This document shows positions 12,450 to 23,939 of a stretch of DNA of 64,000 bases, piece after piece (the first letter of the stretch is position 1; every line of letters begins with the position of its first letter). The translations under genes were made by a program, and so were the position numbers. The notes under the pieces are model-generated. The model was not told where the DNA came from. It worked only from the letters and a program-made list of their open reading frames with translations, and did no database searches. The DNA comes from Arthrobotrys musiformis (taxonomy: Eukaryota > Ascomycota > Orbiliomycetes > Orbiliales > Orbiliaceae). The stretch spans positions 1,054,001 through 1,118,000 of the forward strand of contig JAVHJL010000009.1 in assembly GCA_036971715.1 (NCBI GenBank), written 5' to 3'.

Positions 12450-13911
12450 CTACTCAATCAACAGCTTCCTGTCTGTTCCAACATATGTCATCCCTAGCTT
12501 GTGTAGTGCATTCCGATCTTTCGGCCTGATGATCACCGGCGACGGCAGCATAGGATTCTCTGGGTTGACATATTTCGCATCATTCGCCGCCTGTTCGATT
12601 GCGTCCATCTCTTCTTTGCAACCCTCGTGGTCCAGCGGACATACCACTATCCTCTGTCTCAGCGTGATATCTCTCGCCGCGCTAAATGTCGCCTAAACGA
12701 ATACCCCACAAAAAGTCAGAAACACCAATGCCGATAACACGATAAAAGTGGGAGTAACCAACCTTAACAGTCAAAAAATACTCAATCTTGTAAAGATACG
12801 CTGTAGTCGTGAACCCGGAAACATGGTATAACGGAAACCCTTGTTTCTGTCGTGGTAAGCACCCATCATTATCTCTAGCCTCCTTTCGCGGGAACAACAG
12901 CGCACAATGTGTCTGGAATCCTTCGGCCGGTAACTTTCGCTGCACGTTTAGTGTCTGCCGTTGGATCTTATTGATCACTGTCTTCGGTTCGTCGCCCTCG
13001 GGATTAAAAGTAATAGCCTCTTCGATCACTACCGAAATATTTCGGATCGATACACGCTTAGCCTTCGACCAGTCCGGGTTCGGCGAGACGTATATATTAA
13101 TCTGCACTGTATCGCCGGGCCCGTAACTCCACCGCGGAAGCTTGATACCGAGGTTTACGAGGTGATCTGTTGTCTTCTCCTGCACTTCTTGTACGTTGTA
13201 CATTCCGAATGTCGATAGACTGTCGTACCGACACAGTGGTACAGGAAACGCGAACCGCTTCATCTCGCTGTTGTTCTGGTTTCCTTGATGTAAGGATACG
13301 ACGAGCTCATAATATGTTTCCAGCGTCCGGCTGGGCAGTGATATCGTCGCAGGGGGTAATCGTACAGCATCGTAGCCGGGTCTATTGAAGGGGATGAATA
13401 ATACGAAAGGCAGATCCATGTAGAGTATTTCTTCGTGTGAAACGCCAGGGTGACACCGGTAGAGCATGAGCTCTTTGCCAACGAGGTCGGTCCATTCTTT
13501 CCGAGGAGCGGCGAGATGGTTTACGATTTTGGTGTCGGCGTGCGGGTGGACTGTTTCGCGGCGGTAGAGGCCTATGGAGACGTAGGAGATGTGGAAGGGA
13601 GCGCTGTGACCTTGGGCGGGACGGATTTCGACTTTGCCTTCTATTCGCGGCTATATATTTTTTCCCACTTCCCAAAAGATTTTGGTGGTGGTCGTCGTCA
13701 GCTTTTTAAAATGATTTTTAGAACGAAAAAATAAGCTATGCGACAGATTGTTGTCTGAGATGGGCTTATTTTAAGGTTAAATAAACGTGGACGGTGGATG
13801 GTGGATGGTGGTGGGGGAAAACGTGCATACCAATGTGGCCGAGATGCCTGGATATCCAACCAGGAAGTTGCTATTCGGCGGACCGCTTACTCTCACCCGT
13901 GCCGTCGTCAT
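12450..13911 (-). CDS. arrestin-fold adaptor protein
   Basis: Three exons (13911-13831, 13650-12763, 12692-12450) give 403 residues with all junctions in phase 0. The short first exon encodes 27 residues ending in VGYPGISATL and runs straight into a beta-strand-rich arrestin-type N domain with IEGKVEIRP and FHISYVSIGLYRRE. The C domain includes LPRWSYGPGDTV, an EEITFNPEGDEP-like loop and SARDITLRQRIVVCPLD. Fungal alpha-arrestins recruit Rsp5/Nedd4 ubiquitin ligases to transporters or take part in pH signalling. I see no PPxY motif in this protein, so it may act through a partner or be a different arrestin branch. The family-level call is based on fold-like patterning and remembered ascomycete relatives, not on a search. 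Confidence 0.75.
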
Positions 13912-16659
13912 CGCACGTGTATTTTGGAGGAAGCCGCCGTTATCTCGCTATCGTCGCTCCCTCTTCCCGTCTTATTCTCAATCTCTCACTAACTCTTTCT
14001 CTCGCTCTCACTCCCCCGGAATGAAGAGCCTCGCCTGGCTTGCCCAGGAAATGATATGATAACACGCAGCAGCCGTACGCCGTGAACAAAGAAAGCAGAG
14101 AAAACCCGGGAATCCCAAAATTATGTGGTCGGAGCGGTTGGTAGTGGTAGGTAGTAGATTGGATTTGGATTGGACCGGGCAGGTAAGGTAGTAGTTGATG
14201 AAGGTGTATTTGTCTTGTACGACGGAATCGAGTCGATTAGAATGTGCCTCTCGGTCGAAAGTTGGGAGTTGAGGGAGGAAGACAGACAGACAGGCGCTGT
14301 AAGCTGTTCAACCACAAGGCCAGAAGGGCAGGTCCGAGAACGTTACTACAAAACCGAGAATTGGAACCAGCGACAATAGCAGCAGCTAGCAGCCAGTAGC
14401 TATTATAGCAGCTGAGAAGAAAGGTCAAGCAAAAGCCCCTCCTCCCACCTCTTCGGCCTACACTATATGAATAAGACTCGTGGGGAGGGTCCCTGACGCC
14501 GGGAGAGGGAAATGAGGCGGGAAAATCGATACAGCCGTTTCTCCCCCCGCTTTTCCTGGTTCCTTTTTTTGTTTTTCTGCTCTTGTTATCGATGGTGCCT
14601 GGCCTGGTCCGGTCTGGTTCCTGAAACGGTCGGCTATGGCAATGTCCTTTGCTTTGTTAACTTTCCCGATCTTTTGTTTCTACTATTGTTGAAGAAGGTC
14701 TGTCTGTATCGTATTGTATTTGGACCGGGCTGGGCTGGACCGAACTGGACTGTGTGGGATAGTCCTGCTATACTGACTGGACTTCCAGGCTGTCGGCCTG
14801 AGTGTAAGCTAGAACGAAGGTGTCTGCCTGTACCGTAGCCGCAAGTGCAATTATTTGCTTTGTTTGAATCGAATCCAGCAAGAATAGCTTAAAAAACAAA
14901 GCTTGTGGATTCCGCAGTATATGCTAGTACTAGCCAGCTGAAGAGGGAGAAGACGCAGAATGCGGGGCAAGAAAGAAAAGAAGCCTAGTTAAAATTAAAA
15001 AGAAAGAGCCGCAGGTGGAATTCGAGGATCCTTCCGACGTTTCGACAATATTATATATTATCCTCTACACGAGTCGAGAGGAGCTGTCCAAATGAGTCTT
15101 ATTAGGGTTGGGATAGAGCCGGTGCATGCAGTTGCAGCGCCGTGCTGGTGGGGGGCGATGGTGATAGTAATATAATATAGGTCAGCTAGTATACCGATAC
15201 CTGGTCTGGTATACTGCCGGGACACAGTGCAGTGCGCAGTGCAGCCAGCGTATAACGATGATGTTACCACTGAGACAGTACAGCGCTCGACTCGACTCAA
15301 CCGGACTGTCTGGCAGCTGATGGCCGGACGAACGAACGAATGAAGGAAAGTGGCGGGATTTGGCGATTGTAATCAGCCGGATGATGATGATAGCGCAAGT
15401 GCCAATGCTAATTCATGCTAGCTCATGCTACAGTAGTATAACATACTCTGCTCGTAAGCGATGCGGTGGAATGATGATTCGATACTTTATATATCACTGC
15501 TTCAGCCGTGACTTGTATTTCTACCTACCCCGAGAACCAGGTAGCATGTATGTGTGTACGTATGTATGTCCGAAACGGCAGAAACCACCGTCCTTATATT
15601 TATACCACCGTCACGAACGTTACAACCATGGGATTAACCATTGTCGAATTAATAATATTGGCGGGATGCTGCCGGGCTTGGAATCTTCAGCGCTTGGCTT
15701 CTAGCCTCCGATGCAATGCAAGGAAGGAAAAACAGCGGCTGAAACGAAAGAAACACGGCAAAATCTCGTGGAGACGAACTACACTAATCCTTATCGAACT
15801 CGTGTTCTCATGTACCTTCTATGCACATGTGCTTTCTATGCGCAATGCAAGCGCATATGCTGGAAGAATACTAAAATGCCGCCTTGCGGTATTATATCAT
15901 ATCATACCATACATACATTATATATAATCTGTCGGATTTCAAATACGATTAGCTCGGGCCCATAATATTATTTCTCTCTGAAGATATTTTATATTAAATA
16001 CCACCAAAAAAGAGATATAGATAGCGATTTTATATAATCTCATGCAGACATGATTGCAGATGCTGACAATTGACAGCGGTCAGACTCGATTTGAGAACCG
16101 CCAACCCGGGATCCCGGGACTCAACTTAAACTCGAGGCAATCGATTTGAGAGCTCGAGCTTTGGAATCCACCAGGCTTCCCACTTGTAGTTCTGCACAAC
16201 CTTAATGGTTATTACGTCGCCCTGTCGATGCCTGGAAATGATATAGAATATATGTCAGTATGTCACCTATTTCAAGTATGTCAGTATGTATGTACACGAC
16301 CGCCCCAAACATTTTTCTCGTCAACTTTTTTTTTCTCGCATGGTTTCTCTATCGCAATTAGTTACACGGTCCCTCAAACCCAAATCAAAAAAAAAAGTAT
16401 AAAAATCTGCCGCTGATATGTATGCAATGCCATGCACATGCCAAAAATATACAAAGGTTATAAAAGTATAAAAAAATATATATGTCAAAGATATGTAAAG
16501 ATATCTCCGCACCCGCCCGCCCGGCGTCTTTCGTTTCCTGTTGCCGCTGCCACTTGCCCCTCCCCATATAAAAAATTCCTCAAAGTTTCCGACGTTTTGT
16601 TTCGGTTCTTGGCTCGCTTCGGTTCATATGCATGATGATGGGAGCTAGCTAGCATGAGC
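13912..16659. other. gene-free stretch
   Basis: About 2.7 kb upstream of the arrestin gene and downstream of SHE9. Only short unrelated frames are present. There are several short palindromic words such as AGCTAGCT and a few GTAT/GTATGT simple repeats near 15550. I see nothing that supports a gene. Confidence 0.55.
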
Positions 16660-18054
16660 TTACTCGAATGCGAGTATGGATACCATCAGCAGCGTTATCG
16701 TGCTTAACACCCCCACCACGAACCCCTCAATCACCCACAACGTCACGTCCACCTGCGGCACCGAGATCATGGTTTCCGAAAAGAACTCGTTGAGTCGGAG
16801 CATAATCAGGTCCATAACTCCCATTTCACTTTCGGCACCAATTGCCACTGCTTCTCCGATTTCCTCCTGACCAACTGCCCTCGTAGCTTCGGCTTCGGCT
16901 GTTGTCGCTTCCTCTCCTTCCAGCGGCAAGATATCCGCCGTCTCCCCTTCAATCTTTTCTTCAGGGGCCTCCACTGGGACGTCAATTGGCGCCTCTTCGA
17001 TAATCGTCTTGACTTCCTCCTCTTTCGCCGCCTCAACAACCTCGCCAGCTCCCGCCACAACTCCGCCAGCCACAATAGCAGCAGCAGTGGCGACCTCTCT
17101 TTCCTCCTTCAACATCCCCCTAACCTTATCCTCAAAACTTCTCACCAGCCTCCTCCTCTTCCAGGGCTCCAAACCAACCTGAACGATCACGAACAACACA
17201 ACGTTGATCCCCATCAACATCCAGGTTCCCCAAGTACTGGCCCGTCGAATCTTGTCGCTCCACACTTGCTCTTCATGATAACGGGTCAGAATACTCTTCG
17301 AGAGCAAACTACTAGCCGTTTCAACCTCCTTTTCGACCTCGGTGAGTTTATTTTGGGCTTGAATCTCGGCTTGTTCGTTTGCATGGTCGGATCGGTAGAG
17401 TTCAGTGAAGCGCTCGAGGTCCGTGGGGGACCAGGTGTTCTTCCGGGTTAGAAGTTCGTTGACTTCCTTTTGCGAGGCCGAGCGGCGGGCAATGGCGGCT
17501 TTGTAGGCGGCTTTGGCTTCGAGGACTAGAGATTTTGCGGTTGAAAGATTGGATTCTGCGGGTTTTCAAATTATATCGATTAGCTTTTTTATACCATAAA
17601 GCCGTCAATGCATCTAAAACCATAGACACCAGAAAGAATTCTATATTTTCTTGGTGTGTATATTTTCCAACGAACAAAAAACGGACATCAGATATAATAA
17701 TTATATACCCTGTAACTCAATCTCCTTCTTCAAAGCCTCGATGCCAGAGTACCCGGTTAAATCATTGATCTTCTGACCGGCAGTGAATATCGCCGCCTGC
17801 AGATGATCCAATCTACTCGTAAGGTTCTTGACGATGGTCAACCGCTTCGACTCCTTCTCGGAGGGTAATTCCGATTGATTCGGTTCATTCCGGCGCGGGG
17901 AGGTGGTGAATTGTCGGATTAGTGAGGGTTTATACGGTGATTGTTGGAAGAGGCGAAGGAGCGAGCGGGGGTGCGTGAACGTTTGAGACGAGGAAGGAGG
18001 AGGAGGGGTGTGGAGGAGGGATGTTAAGAGGAGGGGTAATCGTGGCGGCGGCAT
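16660..18054 (-). CDS. SHE9: SHE9/MDM33-like mitochondrial inner membrane protein
   Basis: Two exons (18054-17709, 17555-16660) give 413 residues. The N-terminus is rich in Pro, Ser, Arg and Leu with few acids, like a mitochondrial presequence, and includes an RQFTTSP-type cleavage region. The middle is a long coiled coil with LTSRLDHLQ and VEKEVETASSLLS segments. Then comes the conserved TRYHEEQVWSDKIRR block, a first membrane segment in TWGTWMLMGINVVLF, a variable acidic loop rich in Glu and Ala, and a last membrane segment at the C-terminus. Yeast She9/Mdm33 is an inner-membrane protein whose overexpression causes inner-membrane fragmentation and septation. I chose the ATG at 18054 because it opens the presequence; an upstream in-frame start at 18195 would place charged residues before it. 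It is transcribed divergently from the uS12m gene. Confidence 0.88.
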
Positions 18055-18260
18055 GGTATTATTGGTGGTGGTCGGTACATCGTTGACGAGGGAATGAATG
18101 AACGGAAGGGAACGAAGAGAGTTTCGGAATTTTTCGCTTGGTTCCTGTTTACAGCAGCGATTTTTTGAAACCTCATCTCTTTTTTCCAACGACATCCCAA
18201 CAAACCACCATCACCACCGCTTCATTGTCGTCACAGCCGGCTGGCGGAGAAGCTATCAAG
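18055..18260. promoter_or_regulatory. compact divergent promoter of SHE9 and MRPS12
   Basis: Only 206 bases separate the start codons of two outward-facing mitochondrial genes, so both promoters and 5' leaders must share this interval. The shared-promoter reading is inference from spacing; no factor site was identified. Confidence 0.6.
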
Positions 18261-18862
18261 ATGATTACCCGGAAGACCCTCCACTTCCTCTCCCGCCAAC
18301 TCTCCTCCTTCCTCCTCCGCCCTTCTCCAATCCTCCAATCCCTCCCCTCCCGTCTCGCCCTCCCAACGACCACCACTCTAACCTCGACATCAACCAGACA
18401 ATTCACCTCCACCACCCCTCTTTCCGCCACATTCTCCCAAGTCCTCCGCGGCTGCCGCAAGAAGAAAAAGGACTACAACCGAAAACCCGTCTCCCCACAA
18501 CTCACAAACCGTCCGTCGATGAAGGGCGTCTGCCTACGTGTCGGTATCGTCAAGCCCAAAAAACCCAATTCGGGAGAACGTAAAATCGCAAGAGTCAAGT
18601 TATCGTCCGGGAACGTGATTACGGCTTATATTCCGGGAGAGGGGCACAATATCCAGACCCATTCGGTGGTTATGGTTAGAGGTGGGAGAAGTCAGGATTG
18701 TCCTGGTGTGAGGTATCATTTGGTCAGAGGGGCTTATGATTTGGTATGTTTTTTCTTTCTTCGTTTAGTAATACGATGCTAACGAGTTATATATAGGGAG
18801 GAGTACCGAATCGTGCGACCTCGAGGTCGAAGTACGGAACGAAGAAGACTAAGACGGACTAA
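18261..18862 (+). CDS. MRPS12: mitochondrial small-subunit ribosomal protein uS12m
   Basis: Two exons (18261-18743, 18797-18862) give 182 residues. An N-terminal Ser/Thr/Leu/Arg-rich extension of about 60 residues fits a mitochondrial targeting sequence. It is followed by the S12 core: NRPSMKGVCLRV, KPKKPNSGERKIARVKL, the invariant TAYIPGEGHN loop, HSVVMVRGG and PGVRYHLVRGAYD. The short second exon supplies the GGVPNRATSRSKYGTKK end. uS12 sits at the decoding centre of the small subunit and affects fidelity. The intron has a clear GCTAAC branch site 15 bases or so before its AG. Start: the ATG at 18261 opens the presequence and follows an in-frame region without family similarity. Confidence 0.95.
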
Positions 18863-19123
18863 ATCCGATGAGGTATCCATCATCCATTCACGGTGCTGAA
18901 GCCTAAATTCAGCTTCTTTCTACTGAGAGTGGAAGCTCTAAAATGTACATATTGGTTTATCTGTAGGATTGTAAATGACATGTTGGCAATTGATAACGCC
19001 TTCGACTTCTGCTATGTGTCAGACCTCGTCCCGGTGCTAGACAAACCCTAGCTCGCTGCCTATATCCAGCCGCTATCTAGGGAGCAAGCTACATAAGAGC
19101 CTCCGAAGGATGCATTTCAACGG

Positions 19124-21483
19124 TTAGCTTTCCGAGTCCTCGTCAGATTCAGAACCCAAGTCCTCGTCAGATTCAGAACCCGAGTCCTCGTCACATTCAG
19201 AACCCGAGTCCTCGTCACATTCAGAACCCGAGTCCTCGTCACATTCAGAACCCGAGCGTAGCACAGCGCCTCTGTTGTCCCAAACCTCGCCCATAATTCT
19301 TTTAAGTCGACTATTTTGCTTCGGAGTCCTAATACCGTGGTTTCGAGTATATATAGTAGATACTACATCAAAGACTATAAAAAAGTCACCAAAAGAACCG
19401 ATGGCTCGCTCGGGGGTGGTGCTGTCTGCTTTGGTGCGCCGATCCAAGCGTTGTAAATGTTCCTCTAGGAAGTCAACTTCTTCTTCGTGCATGTCGTTTT
19501 CGATACAAAACGTAGAAAATTCGGACAAAACCTTCCCCGCAAGCCCTTCTCTTAGAGTCTCAACGTAGACCTCCCAATTGCGATAGACGGATACTAATCC
19601 CCGGTGGAAAACTTTGTATATCTCAAACGCGACTTCTGAATCTCCAGCCTCGAGACTACCTGCAGCCTTTTGACAATCATCCACAACCAGTGTCGTTGCT
19701 CTTGCGAGCTTAGTCATCGCGAACTTATATTGTTCCAGCCCAGCCATTTCGCGCGGCCAGTTGCGAGCAATGTCGTCTCGCGTGACCGTCTCCTGTGCCC
19801 GCTGTTGCTGATTTTCGTGGTAGGGGGGATCATTTCGGTGATCGAGAATCGAAGATACCGTTGCAAATAGCGCCTTTTCGTCTTTGGATAAAATCCTGCG
19901 GCCAATTGTGAAGAGCATATCGTCTGGCTCGGTGAATGTCTTGAACTTGAGAGTAAATTCATCATCACTAAGGGTCGAGTTCTCGCCTAACCGGGGATGC
20001 AGAGATGATTGAACTATGAGGAATAAGTACTCGCCCCAGATTTCGATTGAGGCAGCTGGTCCATCGAGAGCTTTAGATATATCATCGGGTAGACTATCAA
20101 TATCCCCACCCCACCCCAACCCCTCTCCCATGGCCATCTGGACAAGGAGGTTAAAAATCACCGTGCATACTTCCCCGACAAATCCTCCATGGGAGCCCAT
20201 GAATAATATCCTTCTGAGATGCATGGAAAACACTATAGTCGGTAGAACTAGAGCCAAGCTCATGTGGCCTAAACAAAATATATGAATATGCATCTCTATG
20301 GACTGCACATTTTCAGGTCCAAATCTGACACGGCCTAATCGTTTGGCTCGGGCACGGATTCTGTCGAAAAGACTCCAACGATAGCTTTTAAAACCGTCAT
20401 CGTCTATGGGCTCCCAACTACGAACCCCAAGGTACGCCTCTATCAATCTAAGTATGGTGTCCAGGATCCGGAGGAGTTCTAGCACGAGGCCCAGGAACTT
20501 CTGAACAGGCACCAGGCTAACTGCGCCGAAGATTTTGAGAAGCCTCAACTTGTCTGGAAGGGGAACATATTCATAACGACCGCCTGAGCCAAAATCTTTC
20601 GAGCATTGGCATTGAGGTGTTGATCGGTTCCACAAGCACCCAGTGGGCTCGTGTTGAGTCGATTCTCCACGGCCAATGAGAGGATTAACAGTATCTTCCC
20701 ACCATTTAGGGCTATTTTCAAGGTACAGCGAGAGGCGATTGCCGGGTGTTGTGTCGATTGTGATGGGTTGGAGGCGCGATGGCCCTGGTAAAGGTTCCAG
20801 GACTAGCTCCGGTAACGTTAACGGGCCCAGCCCCAGAGCCAGACTTTCAAACGGGTCCTGGTTCTCTCTGGCATGAATACTCGCCACATCCTGAAGAGGC
20901 TGGTCGAAGGGGTCTATATTCTCTTGTTCTCGATCGAGTTGCTCTTGGACACCAGGAGATGGAGTACACCCAGACTCCTGGGAAGTGCCCTTGCGCATGC
21001 CGTTAGGCGCTAGAGTCGATCGTTTGGGATGGCAGCTCTTCCGTTTTACGCGGTAACCGTCGGCCGTTGCGCCGCTGCTCCGGATATCACGTTAGTCTAA
21101 AATATTTCTCTATTACTTCAATAGTAGCCTAGCGAGCGAAATGGCCTCAATTGAAATCTCTTCTGGGCTACCGTCGATACATACCGATTGTACCTACGCC
21201 ATTTCCATCGCTTTGTAAACACATCCTTGTATGAGTTTATACTTTTTTTTGTGAAATTATTAGCATGGTCACACAGGCATATAAACTAACTCTGCGGCCA
21301 CTTAAAAGACCCTGGATCCTATACGCAAATCCGGAGGTCGCCGCCTACGTATAACAATCATAGAACTAACCTAGCGTCGAAGCTGTGATGAACAATCATA
21401 TATTCCCGAATATTCTTGTACGTCATTCCAGCTTCGTAGAGGCCCCGGAGAGTTTCCTTGTGTTTTTCCCAGTCATACGTCAT
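19124..21483 (-). CDS. Clr5-domain protein with acidic C-terminal repeats
   Basis: I propose three exons (21483-21371, 21241-21185, 21077-19124) encoding 707 residues. Exon 1 starts with MTYDWEKHKETLRGLYEAG and ends in HHSFDA. Joining it to the 57-base exon 2 gives SINSYKDVFTKRWKWRRYN, so residues 1-56 form a complete Clr5 domain. Phases match at both junctions and total length is a multiple of three. Exon 3 begins with a basic patch (YRVKRKSCHPKR) that could be a nuclear localisation signal. The remaining 600 residues are mostly helical and match no family I know. The tail carries five to six copies of an eight-residue Gly-Ser-Glu-(Cys/Ser)-Asp-Glu-Asp unit. The Clr5 domain is named after a fission yeast silencing factor and is common at the N-terminus of otherwise varied proteins in filamentous ascomycetes. 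A nuclear role is an inference. Without exons 1 and 2 the gene would look like a 624-residue orphan starting at 20998. Confidence 0.75.
19138..19257. repeat. 24-base tandem repeat, five copies, coding
   Basis: Five near-identical 24-base units inside the last exon of the Clr5-domain gene. They encode the acidic eight-residue repeat at the protein's C-terminus. Copies differ mainly at one base that switches Cys to Ser. Confidence 0.9.
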
Positions 21484-23271
21484 TTTTTTTTCGCTTGTAT
21501 GTGCACTGTAAGATACCTCTATGGGGGTATAGGCGTGTGCATGCACAGTGTGGAGATATCGATGCGTCGTATATGGGAAAAGTGTTGTGGGATGTGGTAT
21601 ATTTTGATAGAATTCAAAGTTCCCGTTTTAAAGGCAGTAACTAGCGCCAGCAGAGACTTGGTCGACTCTCGTTCCCAGGTAGATGGTTTGGACCAGGTAG
21701 AGACTTACAATTAGGGAGATACCTAGGTACTAGGTAGGTACCTAGGTATTCATATATTAATATGCGCACCGAGAGGCAGTGAAATTCGGTAGCGTCAACT
21801 TGGAGGTTATACCTAGTTGTAGAAATAGAAGTTGGGAATCCAGGTTGTCTCCCGCCCGGGATTTAAATATTTGATCGAGTCCTCGTCTCTCAATCTCTTC
21901 AAGCTTCAGACTTCCAACCGCTGCAAGTTGTTGTCTGGATGTGTATTATCGGAGCACGAGAGTACAAGACGATAGGCTGGCAGCAAAGCCGCAGGGGATC
22001 CTTGGATGGGTGAAAGTTGGTGTCACTCCGAAAGTCTAGTTTTCAAATTGAACCCAGTTACCCGTTATATCGTAGTTTGACTGTTTGGTTTGGTCGTTTT
22101 TCTGGAAAAGATAACTCAAGGCTGAGTGGCTATGCAGCCTGCAGTGACGAGCCGGCTAACATGAAAGCACAGTTTTCTATGCATATCCCCTACTCACTTA
22201 GTATGTAGTTTTAGTTAGACCACGGGATGAGGAGGACGGCTTCCTTGTTTTCTTATTCGGATCTGATCTGACCTCGAAAGCACAATTCTTCGCCCCACAA
22301 GCTCGAACATTCCTAGGGCGATCGATTAAAAGTACAGTTTCTGGCCAACTTAAAAGACGGGACATTTTGCAGTTTTTCTTATTCGGATCCAACCGGTACC
22401 CCTCGAGCAAGGTGAACCGAAAACACAGTTTTACCAGCCGCAAGCATGAGGGTTGGATCGGTCTTAATTTCTATAGAGTGTCTTGAGATGTAAGGCGGCT
22501 TATGCTGAAGGGAAAACTGTACTTTCAGCTTCTGAGTCTACCAGATTCACGTGTACTTGGCAGGTCTCGATGTCGAACTGCCTGGGTTGGAATGCTTACC
22601 GAAGATATCTACTTACCTTGCTAGCTAAATCAACTTTCAATTATACTAACAATTCAATAGCGCATCGGCCCGACATATCCAAACCGCTCTTACTCTCCAT
22701 TCATCTCTCTACAGGTCATTTTTTTAAATTAATTGTTTTCAAAGTCTAGTTCTGTGCAAGCAATGTTGAAAAGGCACATTCTAGTACCCAGTCCCCGAGC
22801 GCCTGAATTCGAGGCTGACCCAGATCTAGGTACCTGTATGCGCGTATGCACGTACTTCCGTTCAGATTTTTTTGGAAAGGTTTTTGTGCAAAATATTGTG
22901 CACTCTTCCAGCACACCACAACGCTCTTTATTCGCCATGAACAAGGGTTCGTTGAAAGTCCAGTTCCCTCCGAACCTGGACGGCCAGTTGAAGACCAACT
23001 CCTTTGCAGACCATAACACCCCTTTGCTCACGGTCAACACCAAGCTGCCAGGATATTTTGAAAGTCCAATTTCTTCAATGTACGTAACCGTGAGTTCGGC
23101 TTAGCCACCACGTTTGCTTGCATACAAGCACTATAAGTAATGCTAGAGGGATCCCTCGAATCCGTTTCAACTCTTGAGAATGCAAATCCCGTTTTACCCA
23201 CAGCTAGCAGGTGTCTATTGTCATACTAATCTTCCCTGTTCATTTTTGATTATCAAATTTTCTTGCACATC
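21484..23271. other. intergenic stretch with dispersed GAAAGTNCAGTT motif
   Basis: No gene is supported. From 22030 to 23074 a roughly 15-base motif recurs at least nine times on both strands. A CTAGGTAC-rich palindromic cluster lies at 21720-21748. Two copies of TTTCTTATTCGGATC (near 22249 and 22376) suggest a decayed duplication. Confidence 0.6.
22030..23074. repeat. dispersed 15-base motif (GAAAGTNCAGTTTTC), nine copies
   Basis: Copies start near 22030, 22163, 22276, 22328, 22419, 22512 (opposite strand), 22741, 22953 and 23060. Each keeps most of GAAAGTNCAGTT with one to four changes. Spacing is irregular (about 50-230 bases). The array sits just upstream of the small membrane-protein gene at 23272, so it could be regulatory or a remnant of a decayed repeat. 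Confidence 0.6.
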
Positions 23272-23939
23272 ATGGCAGCTCATTTCAACACACAAAATAC
23301 CCGTGCCCATTCTATCCACGATTTGAAGTTCGAAATCGCAGTGGTCTCTCGCGATCGAAGCTACCTGTTAAATAACGACCTCCCGGCTGCCGCCTCTTCA
23401 ACCCAAATTCACAAACTGTTTGTGGATACTTTCCATAAAGTCCACTCCCCTTTTGTCAATCTCCTTTATGATGTTACTATTTCTGTTGGAGAGGTAGAGG
23501 TATGTTCCCTTCCCATATATATCTCCATTTTCTATTCTTTGGGGGCTTAACTAAGGGCATATGTGACAACTAGATTCTTGGACCAGACCTGGCCCTCAAC
23601 CGTTCGACAAACCCCCCGGCGCGAGTTCTTAGCTCTAGAGAATGTCCTCATATGACAGCTGCTTTCCGAGGGCATATCACCTTCCCAGACATCATCAAAC
23701 TTCAACGCTTACATCCAGAGTACATCTGGAGCACGGTTCCCCAATCGAGGACCCGCAGCACTTTTGTCATGTCATTGGTTGTGAACCAACGCAAGATGCT
23801 CTGTTGGATTCTTTTCGGCATAGCGGTTTCTCTTTTCTGTGGTGTCCTTGTCGCCTGTACTACGAAGAAGGTTGAGATCGCATTGGGTGTCGTGATGGTT
23901 CTTTTCGAAATGATCAATCTGGCTAAGGGATATATTTGA
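23272..23939 (+). CDS. small two-span membrane protein, unknown family
   Basis: Two exons (23272-23499, 23574-23939) give 197 residues with a phase 0 junction. The first 145 residues are soluble-looking, with LHPEYIWSTVP and RSTFVMSLVV segments. Two hydrophobic spans follow at about residues 150-170 and 175-192, separated by a short turn containing TTKK. The protein ends shortly after the second span. I do not recognise the family. The gene model is supported by a good GTATGT donor, an ACTAG acceptor and an open frame of normal codon use. It lies directly downstream of a zone with a recurring 15-base motif. It might be a hairpin-anchored endomembrane protein, but that is only a guess from the topology. 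Confidence 0.6.

Noticed and set aside
20998..20998. ATG at 20998 as start of the Clr5-domain gene
   Set aside because: The frame is open upstream and joins in phase to exons that complete a Clr5 domain, so this Met is internal.
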